From NCBI GenBank assembly GCA_020425695.1, contig JAGQRE010000016.1:1-43242 (forward strand): 43,242 nucleotides of DNA. Direction: 5' to 3'. Within the stretch, counting starts at the first letter, position 1. The number at the start of each line of letters is the position of its first letter. Shown here in pieces: positions 24,058 through 32,594 of this stretch. The translations under genes were made by a program, and so were the position numbers. This DNA comes from Planctomycetota bacterium. GTDB taxonomy: Bacteria > Planctomycetota > UBA8742 > UBA2392. The notes beneath the pieces are model-generated. The model saw nothing but the letters and a program-made list of their open reading frames with translations. It was not told the DNA's origin and searched no databases.

Positions 24058-24992
24058 GCGTGTTCGTCTTTGGGTGCTTCACGCGGCGGACGTGGCGAGA
24101 ACCACGGCGGAGGCTCGGGCGCTTGCCCGGTCAGGGTTTCAGCCGAAACCGCGTCGCCGGCCTGCATCGCCCTAAGCAAAGCTCGCCCGATAATCTCATC
24201 CACATGATACGGGGCAAACTCACCGTCACATGCGGCTGGTTGCGCAAAGTCGAGATCTTGACGGGTCAACGTGTGTCCCGCGTCCAGATCACGTGCCAGC
24301 ACAACTCGTCGGCGCAACTTGACCGCAACAGCCTCTTCGCCCCGGCTGGGCTGTTTGCGCGATTGGCCGAGGATTGTTTCCGCACGTCGGACGGCGGCCG
24401 CCATCGCGGCAAAACTCTCGTCCAGCTTGCGGATCACTGCAATCGCCCCGCTCGCGACAGCCAGCGGCGCGACTTGAGCTCCCGCGCTGCGGTCTTCAAA
24501 CCCCACGGGCATCAGCGACTGTTCATGCATCCGTTGCATGGCGCGCAACCCATGATCTGCATCGCCCGGCGTCTCAAGCAGAGAACCGTGCAGCAGCACT
24601 AGCAATGACTCACCAGCAAGCTTCAGCCGACGTCGTGGCGGTGCCGCGATCTCGCCTTGCCGAAACGCAAGCTGGAACCAGCCTACCGCACGCGTGACTT
24701 CTTTCAGGCTGCTGCCGCCCGTGCCCATAAACGTTGGCAGACCAAGTCTCGCGCACATCTCAATGAACGGGCGGTTCGTGATCTCGCCGTCGCCCAACAG
24801 TAGAAAGTCGGCTGCACCGGCCAGCGGCTCATCCGACGCATCAATGCGCACGCCAAGAAGCAGCCCAGCCTTGACGGCCTCCTGCGGGTCGGCGTCGATC
24901 ACGGCATCAGCACCGGCGCTCGCGGCGCTATGCACGTCCGGGCTGTCGCAGACGATAAAACACGGTTGTCGGTCGCCGATCACTCGCATCAC
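24054..24992 (-). CDS. Divergent NeuB-like protein with SAF domain
   Basis: 312 residues, shorter than sialic acid synthases (about 345). Family traits are LPTFMGTGGSSLKEVTRAVG (compare the NeuB segment with STGM-x-L-x-E), LLVLLHGSLLETPGDADHGL in place of LLHCTS-x-YP, VGFEDRSAGAQVAPLAVASG in place of GYSDHT-x-G, and a C-terminal SAF/antifreeze-like domain (about 226-290: RRRVVLARDLDAGHTLTRQD). The E-K-H-x-T-x-D segment with its substrate-binding residues is shortened to AIAVIRKLDESFAAM, and the AEIG-x-NH-x-G motif at the start is not seen. It may have lost synthase activity or changed substrate. Neighbours do not include other sialic-acid genes. Confidence 0.7.
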   Translation of the reverse strand: MMRVIGDRQPCFIVCDSPDVHSAASAGADAVIDADPQEAVKAGLLLGVRIDASDEPLAGAADFLLLGDGEITNRPFIEMCARLGLPTFMGTGGSSLKEVTRAVGWFQLAFRQGEIAAPPRRRLKLAGESLLVLLHGSLLETPGDADHGLRAMQRMHEQSLMPVGFEDRSAGAQVAPLAVASGAIAVIRKLDESFAAMAAAVRRAETILGQSRKQPSRGEEAVAVKLRRRVVLARDLDAGHTLTRQDLDFAQPAACDGEFAPYHVDEIIGRALLRAMQAGDAVSAETLTGQAPEPPPWFSPRPPREAPKDEHA

Positions 24993-25110
24993 GCAGCAAT
25001 CTATCGGGTAGGCGCAAAGCTAGGAAGGACCACCTCAGGATGTCCACAAGGCGGGCAATGGCGCGTCTCAGACTGATTGCTAACGTCACCGAAGCACACG
25101 GAGACAAGCC

Positions 25111-26592
25111 ATGACCGAACACGTACAGAACTTCATCAACGGCGAATGGGTTGAAGCAAGCGGTGAGGCACTCGACAGCCGCGACCCCGGCAACGGCGAC
25201 TTGATAGCGACCTTCAAGCAGGCGACGAACGACGACGTAGAAAAGGCAATCGCTGCCGCCAAGGCCGCCTTCCCCGCCTGGAAAGCCATCCCGCAGCCCA
25301 AGCGCGCCGAGATCATTTACAAGAGCGCCGAAATCCTGCTGCGCCGCAAAGAAGAAATCTCGCAACTCATGAGCTGTGAAATGGGCAAGCCGATCGCCGA
25401 AGCACGCGGCGACGTGCAGGAAGCCATCGACATGGCTTTCTACATCGCGGCCGAGGGGCGTCGCAGTTGGGGCCACACCATCCCCGCCGAAATGCCGGAC
25501 AAGCGCATGTACACCATCCGGCAGCCGCTGGGTGTGTGCAGCCTGATCACGCCGTGGAACTTCCCGATCGCCATCCCGTCATGGAAGAGCTACCCGGCGC
25601 TGATCATGGGCAACACCATCGTGTTCAAGCCCGCCGAAGACACGACGCTGCTCGGCAAACGCTGGGCAGAAGTGCTGATCGAGGCCGGCGTGCCCAAGGG
25701 CGTATTCAACATGGTGATCGGCCACGGCGCGCCGATCGGCGACACGCTGGTCACACACAAAGACGTCGCGATGATCAGCTTTACGGGTAGCACCAAAACC
25801 GGGCTCGGCATCGCAACCAAGGCCGCGCCGCTGAACAAGCGCGTGTCGCTTGAAATGGGCGGCAAGAACCCGGTCATCGTGTGGGAAGACGGCGACCTGG
25901 AACTGGCCGTGAATGCAGTAATGTGGGCGGGCTACGGGACATCGGGCCAGCGCTGCACGGCCTGCTCGCGCGTGATCGTGCACGAGAAGGTCCACGACAA
26001 ATTCCTGAGCATGCTGGTTGAGCGCGCGCCGAAACTGAAGGTCGGCCACGGCGCGGACCCGGAGAGTTTCTTCGGCGCGATCATCAACGAATCGCAGCTC
26101 AAGAAGATCGACGAATACGTGAAGATCGGCGTTGAAGAAGGCGCCAAACTGGAGTGCGGCGGGAAGATTTTGAATGAAGGCGAGCACGCCAAAGGCACCT
26201 TCTATGCGGCCACCGTCTTCAGCGGCGTAAAGCCCGGCATGCGCATTGAACAGGAAGAGATCTTCGGCCCGGTCATCAGCGTGATCAAAGTAAGCAGCTA
26301 CGACGAAGCGATTCAGGTCGCCAACGACGTACAGTACGGGCTGAGCGCCGGGTTTATCAGTAAGGACGTCAACCTGTGCCACAAGGCCAGCATCGACCTC
26401 GATTGCGGGCTGTGCTACATCAACGCAGGCTCAACAGGTGCCGAAGTAAGCACACCGTTCGGCGGCTGGAAGAACACAGGCAACGGCCACAGAGAAGGCG
26501 GGCCAACCGTGATCGAGGCCTTCAGCGACATAAAGACAGTGATCGTGGACTACAGCGGCAAAGTCCAAAAAGCCCAGATCGACAACAACTAG
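25111..26592 (+). CDS. NAD(P)-dependent aldehyde dehydrogenase
   Basis: 493 residues with a full ALDH fold. Asn150 is in ITPWNFPIA, Lys173 in IVFKPAE, Glu248 in SLEMGGKNP and catalytic Cys282 in GTSGQRCTACSR; FTGSTKTG is the cofactor-binding loop. Aldehydes are oxidised to acids via a thiohemiacetal. The C-terminal segment PFGGWKNTGNGHREGGPT resembles ALDHs that act on amino-acid-derived semialdehydes, but substrate cannot be read from sequence. The start ATG has GGAGA upstream. The stop TAG lies inside a hairpin that may be its terminator. It stands alone, 118 bases from the divergent NeuB-like gene. Confidence 0.92.
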   Translation: MTEHVQNFINGEWVEASGEALDSRDPGNGDLIATFKQATNDDVEKAIAAAKAAFPAWKAIPQPKRAEIIYKSAEILLRRKEEISQLMSCEMGKPIAEARGDVQEAIDMAFYIAAEGRRSWGHTIPAEMPDKRMYTIRQPLGVCSLITPWNFPIAIPSWKSYPALIMGNTIVFKPAEDTTLLGKRWAEVLIEAGVPKGVFNMVIGHGAPIGDTLVTHKDVAMISFTGSTKTGLGIATKAAPLNKRVSLEMGGKNPVIVWEDGDLELAVNAVMWAGYGTSGQRCTACSRVIVHEKVHDKFLSMLVERAPKLKVGHGADPESFFGAIINESQLKKIDEYVKIGVEEGAKLECGGKILNEGEHAKGTFYAATVFSGVKPGMRIEQEEIFGPVISVIKVSSYDEAIQVANDVQYGLSAGFISKDVNLCHKASIDLDCGLCYINAGSTGAEVSTPFGGWKNTGNGHREGGPTVIEAFSDIKTVIVDYSGKVQKAQIDNN

Positions 26593-26610
26593 CGTGTACG
26601 CTAGTTGTTG
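26583..26610 (+). terminator. Hairpin covering the stop codon of the aldehyde dehydrogenase gene
   Basis: CAACAACTAGCGT (26583-26595) pairs perfectly with ACGCTAGTTGTTG (26598-26610). The TAG stop is within the left arm. It lacks a clear T run, so it may act as an mRNA 3' end stabiliser or a weak terminator. Confidence 0.45.
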
Positions 26611-26672
26611 AGCGCGAAGCGTGAGCGAGCGGCACCGTGCAACCATCTTGCCGCTCGCTGACGCTTCGCGCT
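26611..26672. repeat. Inverted repeat of the GCGAAGCGTGAGCGAGCG type, copy 1
   Basis: Arms of 24 bases (26611-26634 and 26649-26672) are inverted with one mismatch around a 14-base spacer. The arm begins AGCGCGAAGCGTGAGCGAGC. The same core occurs at 32595-32740, so it is a dispersed repeat. Here it fills the space between two convergent genes. Confidence 0.75.
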
Positions 26673-26687
26673 CACTAAGTGTGCGGG

Positions 26688-28139
26688 CTAGTAGTTCATC
26701 AATACCCACTCGCGCCATTCGTTTTCGAGGTCTTCGAGCTTTACGCCGAAATCCTCTTCGATGGCCGCTGCGCGTTCGAGTGCTTTCTTGGTGCCGCCTC
26801 GTTTCAGCCATTTGCTGGCCTGTTCGGCGTGGTTGGCGTAGATGAACTCCATGAAGCTGAAGCTCTTTGCGGCGTGGGCCTGCTGCATGTCGTTGATCTC
26901 GGTGGCGATCAGTTGTCGCAGCGGGATGTCGCGGTTGTAGTTGATGTTGTACAGCGCTACTTCACGCAGCAGTTCCGGCGTGCCGGCCTTCTTGCTGAAC
27001 TCGGGTATCACCTTGTCGTCGGCTGTCGTGGTGCTGACTTCCTTCATGGTGTAGCGCTGCACCATGGTTGTGCCCAGTACCTGCGACGTCACCAGATAGC
27101 CGAAACCGGTGTCGATCCACGGCGCGCGATCGCGCTTGCCGCTCTGCGCGTGCGCCAGGACCCGCAGCGAAACCGTGTTGCACAGCATGTCGTCGGCTGA
27201 CGCGTCGCTGCTTGAATAACAGAAATATCCGTACGGCTTGCTCTGCCCGTGCCCGCTGAGCCTGCGCGCGAACGTCAGATCGTCGCCCTCGAGCTTGAGT
27301 ACTTTGGTGAGCATGCCCTCGTACTCGTCGCGGGTTTGCAGGTGCGTGATGGTGTACTCGTACTGGCCGAAGGGCGGGCCTTCCGTGCCGAGCAACTCTT
27401 GCGTGCGTTTGACCACGGCCACGGCGTTGCGGTGAAGCATCTTGGCGCGGGTTACGTCGTAGCTGGTGCGCGTGATCAGCCAGTCACCCTTGCGGCGGTT
27501 GAAGCTGCTGCCGATCTCTTTGGCTTGCTCGTCTTCGCCTTCAAGCTCTTCGCCGAAGCCGGCATCCGCAACCAGCTTGTGCCCGGCCTCGCGCCACTTC
27601 TTTGAAATGGCGGGCAGCCAGACGTCGCCGTCTTTCTCATGCCCGCGCAGTTTGTGGGCTTCGGCGTTCTCGGGCTCGTAGTACAGCAGGTCGATGGCGA
27701 TGATCCGGGCCGAGCGCGTGTCGCCGGCGTCGGTGGCCTTCTCGACCAGTTTGCGGCAACGGTCGGCGCACTTCTCGTACGTGTCGGCTTTCTCTTCGTC
27801 CGGCTTCTTGCGCGCTTCGATAAACGCGGCGCCGAAGACTTCGTCTTTGTCGGGCAATGGTTCGTTGACGACCCACTCGCCGCTCTTCTTCTTGAAGCCT
27901 AAACCTTCCCAAGCCTTGCGGTTGTCGGGTTCCAGCTCGCGGCTGCGGTCGTACTGCTTGCGCGCGAGGCTGTAGATTTTCACCTGCTTGTATTCATCGC
28001 CAAGCTTGGCGTGTTTGTCGGCCAGCCACTCCCACAGTTTGCCGCGCTCTTTCTCAAGCTCGAAGTCGGCAGCGTTGGACGGCGTCGTGATCGCAAGCAG
28101 GAAGGCGAGAGTTGTCAGACAGATCAGGCTGTATTTCAT
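26688..28139 (-). CDS. Secreted protein of unknown function, helical repeat start
   Basis: 483 residues from ATG 28139, chosen because the next residues KYSLICLTTLAFLLAITTPS then NAA form a signal peptide; the frame is open 18 codons earlier. The mature part starts with TPR-like helices (QYDRSRELEPDNRKAWEGLG) and two segments that repeat the pattern (G-W-x-GE, then GDVWLPAISKKWREAGH). The C-terminal half resembles peptidase-like DUF1570 proteins in layout, but the HE-x2-H motif is not found. I do not assign a function. It is followed upstream by the diguanylate cyclase gene (61 bases away, same strand). Confidence 0.7.
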   Translation of the reverse strand: MKYSLICLTTLAFLLAITTPSNAADFELEKERGKLWEWLADKHAKLGDEYKQVKIYSLARKQYDRSRELEPDNRKAWEGLGFKKKSGEWVVNEPLPDKDEVFGAAFIEARKKPDEEKADTYEKCADRCRKLVEKATDAGDTRSARIIAIDLLYYEPENAEAHKLRGHEKDGDVWLPAISKKWREAGHKLVADAGFGEELEGEDEQAKEIGSSFNRRKGDWLITRTSYDVTRAKMLHRNAVAVVKRTQELLGTEGPPFGQYEYTITHLQTRDEYEGMLTKVLKLEGDDLTFARRLSGHGQSKPYGYFCYSSSDASADDMLCNTVSLRVLAHAQSGKRDRAPWIDTGFGYLVTSQVLGTTMVQRYTMKEVSTTTADDKVIPEFSKKAGTPELLREVALYNINYNRDIPLRQLIATEINDMQQAHAAKSFSFMEFIYANHAEQASKWLKRGGTKKALERAAAIEEDFGVKLEDLENEWREWVLMNY

Positions 28140-28200
28140 CTCGATAGTTTCGGTGATTGTTGTTCGGCCCTGTAAATTGGTGGCATCTGCCACCGACAGC

Positions 28201-29301
28201 TTACACTACGGGCGGCTTTGCGGCTGGCGCTGGCTCGGGGTTCTTCCAGCAGATGACCTGGTCACGCCCGCCCTGCTTACCTTGGTACAGCGCGTCGTCG
28301 GCGCGGCTGATGGATTCGTCGATGCCGATTTTCGGGTCAAGCGTAGCCACACCAAAGGTCATGGTCACCTTAAGTTTCCGCGCTTCGAACTGGACCTCGA
28401 GCTTTGAGACGGCCTCACGCAGTTTCTCGGCGGCTGTCACGCCACCGGCATCATCCGTTTCGGGCAACAGAAACAGGAACTCTTCGCCGCCCCAGCGGGC
28501 TATGAAGTCCTGATCGCGCAGACTGTTGCGCAGCAACTCGCTGACTTCTTCCAGCACCTCGTCGCCGCACAAGTGGCCGTACTTGTCGTTGATGTCTTTG
28601 AAGTGGTCGATGTCGCCCATGATCAACGAAGCGCTTCGCCCGCTGCGACGCAGGCGTCTGATCTCTTCCCGGATATGTTCAAGCATGCGGCGCCGGTTCG
28701 TCAGCCCGGTCAACTCATCTGTCGAGGCCAACATGCGCAGGCGCTGCTCAGAGGCCGATGTTGCGAGTCGAAAGTAGACAGCCAGCATGCCCATGGCCGT
28801 GAACACCACGCCGACATTCATGAACGGAATCGCCTGGGTGACTTCCGGCGACGGGCCCTGGAAATGGATAGCGCGCGTGAACCAGTACAGCACCGAATAC
28901 AGCACAAACAGCGCAACAACCTCGACGAAAACAACGCGCGGCGAGATGCGATCATTCAGCCCGGCAAAAGGGATCAACGGCCACAAGTAATAATGAAACC
29001 CGCTGTCCCAACCCAACATCGAGACGGCCAGCGTCGCGTGCCCAGCGACCTCAAGCTTCACGAGCACGACGGCCAGATCGAGTTTGCCCCGGCGGTTCAG
29101 AACACGCGCGGTTATCCAGACAAGCACCGAGAGTACGTTGAAGGCCGCAAGCACCGGCAGTTGCAGCCACGTGAACAAAGGTATGAAGCCAAGGTGCGCC
29201 GTGATGCCGACCAGCGTGACGAAATCAAGCGCCACGAACATGCGGCGCGAGCCAAGTGACAAGCGAGTGGTGGGTCGTCTGACCTGGGTCTGTTCCGTCA
29301 T
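28201..29301 (-). CDS. Membrane diguanylate cyclase (GGDEF) with I-site
   Basis: 366 residues. Six hydrophobic segments lie between about 22 and 180, then a short linker and a GGDEF domain (about 190-355). Motifs are DELTGLTNRR, DIDHFKDINDKYGH, active site GGEEF (271-275) and inhibitory site R-D-Q-D (262-265) exactly five residues before it. The enzyme condenses two GTP into cyclic di-GMP and should be product-inhibited. Pilus use and surface life are commonly governed by c-di-GMP, which fits the pilus genes in the window. No partner receptor domain (PilZ, EAL) is seen nearby. Confidence 0.93.
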   Translation of the reverse strand: MTEQTQVRRPTTRLSLGSRRMFVALDFVTLVGITAHLGFIPLFTWLQLPVLAAFNVLSVLVWITARVLNRRGKLDLAVVLVKLEVAGHATLAVSMLGWDSGFHYYLWPLIPFAGLNDRISPRVVFVEVVALFVLYSVLYWFTRAIHFQGPSPEVTQAIPFMNVGVVFTAMGMLAVYFRLATSASEQRLRMLASTDELTGLTNRRRMLEHIREEIRRLRRSGRSASLIMGDIDHFKDINDKYGHLCGDEVLEEVSELLRNSLRDQDFIARWGGEEFLFLLPETDDAGGVTAAEKLREAVSKLEVQFEARKLKVTMTFGVATLDPKIGIDESISRADDALYQGKQGGRDQVICWKNPEPAPAAKPPVV

Positions 29302-29382
29302 TCGATTCCCATTGTGCTTGAATGGGCTTGCTACGCCAACAGGCTCTCCGGCGGCCTTGGAAAAGTGATCTGTTTAGCAACG

Positions 29383-29419
29383 CAGAAACAGCCCACGCTT
29401 GCTTGCGCGGGCTGTTCTG
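29383..29419 (-). terminator. Terminator after the beta-helix lipoprotein gene
   Basis: CAGAAACAGCCCACGC (29383-29398) pairs with GCGCGGGCTGTTCTG (29405-29419), with one bulge and one mismatch and a 6-base loop. On the minus strand the 3' arm ends in GGGCTGTTTCTG. It lies 34 bases past the stop at 29453. Confidence 0.7.
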
Positions 29420-29452
29420 TTCAGGGATTTGTGGCCGGGTGAAGCCGGTCCG

Positions 29453-31042
29453 TTAGCCCTCGTAGCAGCCAGCATCGTGCGGTGCTGATCGCGTTGTGTC
29501 CTCAAGGTCTTTGGATGTTGCATAGCCTGCGCTGGCTGCACCGAGCAGTGCAGAGCTTCCGCTCGGGTGCGCGTTGATGTTGCTGCCGTTTGTGGTCACG
29601 TTGGTGAAGTCGCTCAGCCCATTGCCCGCAGTAAACGAAATCCCGGTCGTCACGCTGCCAAAGCAGACGTTGCCCGCGAACGTCACGCCGGTGTGCCCGT
29701 TGCTGTCGATCGCCATGTTGCCCGTGCTGTAGCAGGCGTTGTTCGCGAACACCATGCTGGCAGCGCCCGACCATGAGCTGAGTTTCGCCGCACGCCCGCT
29801 GTTCACGAACGTGTTGTGAATGACTTGTAGGTTGGTCGGGTTGCCCTGATGCGGCTGGCTGGCGAACGCGCTGCCTGCACCGTTAATGCACAGGTTGTTG
29901 CGCACGATGCATTCACCCTGGATCTGTATCGTGTTATCGCCGCTGTTGTAGCACGTGTTCCGCTCAACGATGTTCTGGGCCTGGCCGGCCGTGCCGTAGA
30001 CCAGAATGCACGGGTAGCTGCAGTCATGCACAAGGTTCTCTGCGATCAGGTTGCCGTAGCTGCCCTGCTTGACTTCAATGCCGTCACCCTGCGCACCCGA
30101 GCCTGAGCCGTGAACGTCGTGAACGTGATTCAGCGCGATGATGCTGTTCGACATGATCACCCCGCCGTTGTTCGCACCGAGGTACATGCCCTCGCCGGTG
30201 CCGCCGGTGTCGTGCAACTCGTTACGGGTGATGAACATGTAGCTGGTGTCGTGCGTGTTTGTGGTGATGCAGGCGTCGCCCGTGTCATGCACGTGGTTGT
30301 TGTCGAACCAGACCTGCGTGCAGTCATAGAAGCGTATGCCGTGGCTGGTGCCCGTGAACTCGATGCCGCGAATGCACAGGTAGCGGGTCTGCGACGTTTC
30401 GCCGACGTTCATGATGTTCTGCGTGGCTGTCATGTTGATCAGCACGCTTGCGCCCGAGGCCGGCGTGATCCAGATCGGCGCAGCGGCTGTGCCCTGAACA
30501 TCGAGGTTGAACTTGCTTGAAACGTTGTACGTGCCGGCCGCGATTTCCATTTTGTCGCCGGGGTTCAGCGCATTCATAGCGGCCTCAAGCTGACTGGCGG
30601 TGCCGGTGAACGAAACGGTGTTCGTCGGCGTTACGTTGGCCCAGCTTGGGTCGTATGGGCTGCTTGCCGGCTGCGTCGGCGTGGCGCTGACCTGTGCCGT
30701 CGCCGTCGATTCGCCGGTGCTGTCGGTGTAGGTCGCAACAGCATAGTACGTGGTCCCGTTGGACAGCCCTGTAAGCGGGAACGGGCTGGATGGCATAGGC
30801 ACAGGCGTACCGTTGAACGGCGTCACGCCGCTGCTGGTGCCGTAGTACAGCGTGTACTGCGTCGCGCCTGCAATCGTGTTGAATGTGAAACTGATCTGCG
30901 CATCGCCCGCTGTCGCACCAAGCGTAAGCACAGCCGGGCCGCCGATCACACCTTGGGTTTTGCCAGTGCCTCCCCCACCGCCGGAGCAAGCCGACAGGCT
31001 GATGATCGCAAGCATTGAAATGGCCAGAGTCAGTTTTTGCAT
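29453..31042 (-). CDS. Lipoprotein with fibronectin-III domain and parallel beta-helix
   Basis: 529 residues from ATG 31042. The signal peptide ends in a lipobox (ISMLAIISLSAC, Cys19) followed by GGGGG, so it is probably anchored in a membrane. Residues about 33-120 are an FnIII-like domain (SFTFNTIAGATQYTLYYGT, TGLSNGTTYYAVATYTDSTG). The rest is a right-handed beta-helix with Asn-rich turns: YLCIRGIEFTGTSHGIRFYD, WFDNNHVHDTGDACITTNTH, IALNHVHDVHG and NLIAENLVHD. Such helices bind or cleave polysaccharides (polysaccharide lyase/pectate-lyase-like). Catalytic residues cannot be identified by eye. Its closest relative is the next gene upstream. Confidence 0.83.
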   Translation of the reverse strand: MQKLTLAISMLAIISLSACSGGGGGTGKTQGVIGGPAVLTLGATAGDAQISFTFNTIAGATQYTLYYGTSSGVTPFNGTPVPMPSSPFPLTGLSNGTTYYAVATYTDSTGESTATAQVSATPTQPASSPYDPSWANVTPTNTVSFTGTASQLEAAMNALNPGDKMEIAAGTYNVSSKFNLDVQGTAAAPIWITPASGASVLINMTATQNIMNVGETSQTRYLCIRGIEFTGTSHGIRFYDCTQVWFDNNHVHDTGDACITTNTHDTSYMFITRNELHDTGGTGEGMYLGANNGGVIMSNSIIALNHVHDVHGSGSGAQGDGIEVKQGSYGNLIAENLVHDCSYPCILVYGTAGQAQNIVERNTCYNSGDNTIQIQGECIVRNNLCINGAGSAFASQPHQGNPTNLQVIHNTFVNSGRAAKLSSWSGAASMVFANNACYSTGNMAIDSNGHTGVTFAGNVCFGSVTTGISFTAGNGLSDFTNVTTNGSNINAHPSGSSALLGAASAGYATSKDLEDTTRSAPHDAGCYEG

Positions 31043-31058
31043 GTTGTTATCTCCCCTG

Positions 31059-31162
31059 TCGTAGCGCAGGCTTCCAGCCTGCATCTGGCGCGTGCGTCCC
31101 GCTTGCGCCTCGCCGTGGGCGAGACACCCACGGCCGGTGCAGCCGAGACGGCTGCGCTACGA
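31059..31162. repeat. 104-base structured repeat with three hairpins and 11-base terminal inversion
   Basis: Terminal 11-base arms TCGTAGCGCAG (31059-31069) and CTGCGCTACGA (31152-31162) are perfect inverses. Inside are three perfect stems: GCAGGCT...AGCCTGC (31066-31082), GCCGTGGG...CCCACGGC (31112-31134) and GCAGCCG...CGGCTGC (31139-31155). It lies between the two beta-helix genes and overlaps the frame upstream of the lipoprotein start. Similar sequences are, to my knowledge, scattered widely in environmental bacterial genomes. Confidence 0.75.
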
Positions 31163-31163
31163 A

Positions 31164-32519
31164 CTACTTTTCAAAGCATCCGACGACGTTGCGTTTGCGC
31201 GCCTCGGCGTTGATGTCAGTTTCGATAAGGTGTTCTTTGTCTGCTGCGTTGTTCAGCGCCGACTTGGCGCTTGGTGCGGCGTTGCGTTTCACGGCGTCCC
31301 AGGATACCTCGGTGAAGTCACTCAGATTGCGACCTTGCGTGTAACCACGCCCGACGCCGCTGACTCCACCGAGGATCACATTCCCGGCGACTACCGCACC
31401 TTCTGAACCGCCGCTGAAATCAAGTGCCGTGCCTTCGCTGTAAACAGCGTTGTTTGCGAAGACCATGCCATCGCGGGCATTCCATGAACTGAACTTCGCG
31501 CCACGGTTGCTGCTGATGATGGTGTTGTGCACGAACGTCAGATTAATCGACTTGCCCTGGTGGTCGTGGCTGCTGAAGCCCGCGCCCTTGCCGTTCATCA
31601 GCAGGTTGTTGCGGACGATTGCTTCGCCCTGCACCTGCATCACGTTGTCGCCGCTGTTCCAGCAGACGTTGCGCTCAATGATGTTCGGCGCTTCACCGCC
31701 TGTCCCGTAAGCGATGATGCACGGGTAGGCCGTATCGTGGACCGTGTTCTCGGCGATCAGGTTGCCGTAGCTACCCTGCTTGATTTCGATGCCGTCGCCC
31801 TGGCTGACCTTGTCGCCGCCGATGTCGTGAACGTGGTTCAGCGCGATCACGCTATCGTGCATGCGCACCTTGCCGTTGTTCGCGCCGAGATTCATGCCCT
31901 CGCCGGTGCCGGCCGTGTCGTGGATGTCGTTGCGGGTGATGTAGAGGAAAGCGGTGTCTTTCGTGTTGGCGCTGATGGCGACTTCGCCGGTGTGGTGGAT
32001 GTGGCAGCGGTCGATCCAGACGTTTTCGCAGTCATACAGGCGAATGCCGTGCCCGCCGCCGGTGAATTCAAGCCCGCGCAGACTGACGTAGCGGGTTGGT
32101 GAATCGACGCCGACGTTCAGCAAGTTCTGTTTGGCATCCGGGCGCGTGATGATGACCTGTGCAAAGACAGGCTCCTCGCCGGACTTGGTCTTCTTCGTCT
32201 CGGCCGCGGTAATGCGAATCGGTGCTTTCTCAGTGGCTTCAAGGTCGAGCTTGAACCATGAATCGATGCTGTACTCGCCGCCTTCGATCACCAGTTCAGT
32301 ACCGGGCTTTAGGCCCTGCATGGCGGCTTTGAGCGCGGCGCCGTTTTGCTCAGGCGTCTGCTTCGCATTGTAGCGATGCGTGATTGTCCGCAGACGCGCA
32401 TCAGCCCACGCAGGAGTATACGGAGTCGCGGGCTCGAGCTTCGGCTTGCGTTTGGCGTCGGTCGTGTTGACCGCCAGCAGCAGCAACGCAACCACAGATG
32501 TGAGCCAGACCAGCCGCAT
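31164..32519 (-). CDS. Secreted parallel beta-helix protein, paralogue of the lipoprotein downstream
   Basis: 451 residues. The start ATG 32519 has GGGAGA upstream, and a signal peptide MRLVWLTSVVALLLLAVNTT then DA. No lipobox. A short N-terminal part (EQNGAALKAAMQGLKPGTEL) matches the region after the FnIII domain of the neighbour (SQLEAAMNALNPGDKMEIAA). The beta-helix is collinear: YVSLRGLEFTGGGHGIRLYD, HIHHTGEVAISANTKDT, IEIKQGSYGNLIAENTVHD and AIVRNNLLMNG. The GEGMNLGANNG turn is also shared. Probably a tandem duplication. The proteins are likely extracellular carbohydrate-active or adhesive; function is otherwise unknown. Confidence 0.83.
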   Translation of the reverse strand: MRLVWLTSVVALLLLAVNTTDAKRKPKLEPATPYTPAWADARLRTITHRYNAKQTPEQNGAALKAAMQGLKPGTELVIEGGEYSIDSWFKLDLEATEKAPIRITAAETKKTKSGEEPVFAQVIITRPDAKQNLLNVGVDSPTRYVSLRGLEFTGGGHGIRLYDCENVWIDRCHIHHTGEVAISANTKDTAFLYITRNDIHDTAGTGEGMNLGANNGKVRMHDSVIALNHVHDIGGDKVSQGDGIEIKQGSYGNLIAENTVHDTAYPCIIAYGTGGEAPNIIERNVCWNSGDNVMQVQGEAIVRNNLLMNGKGAGFSSHDHQGKSINLTFVHNTIISSNRGAKFSSWNARDGMVFANNAVYSEGTALDFSGGSEGAVVAGNVILGGVSGVGRGYTQGRNLSDFTEVSWDAVKRNAAPSAKSALNNAADKEHLIETDINAEARKRNVVGCFEK

Positions 32520-32594
32520 GATTTCTCCCGGTGTTCAAAGGACTAACCCCACCGGGTTTGGGAAGGTCAGGAGAAACCTGAAATAATCTTCCGG

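Noticed and set aside
25579..26382. A 267-codon open frame antisense to the aldehyde dehydrogenase
   Set aside because: The sense gene contains the full set of ALDH motifs; the antisense frame has no ribosome site or known domain.
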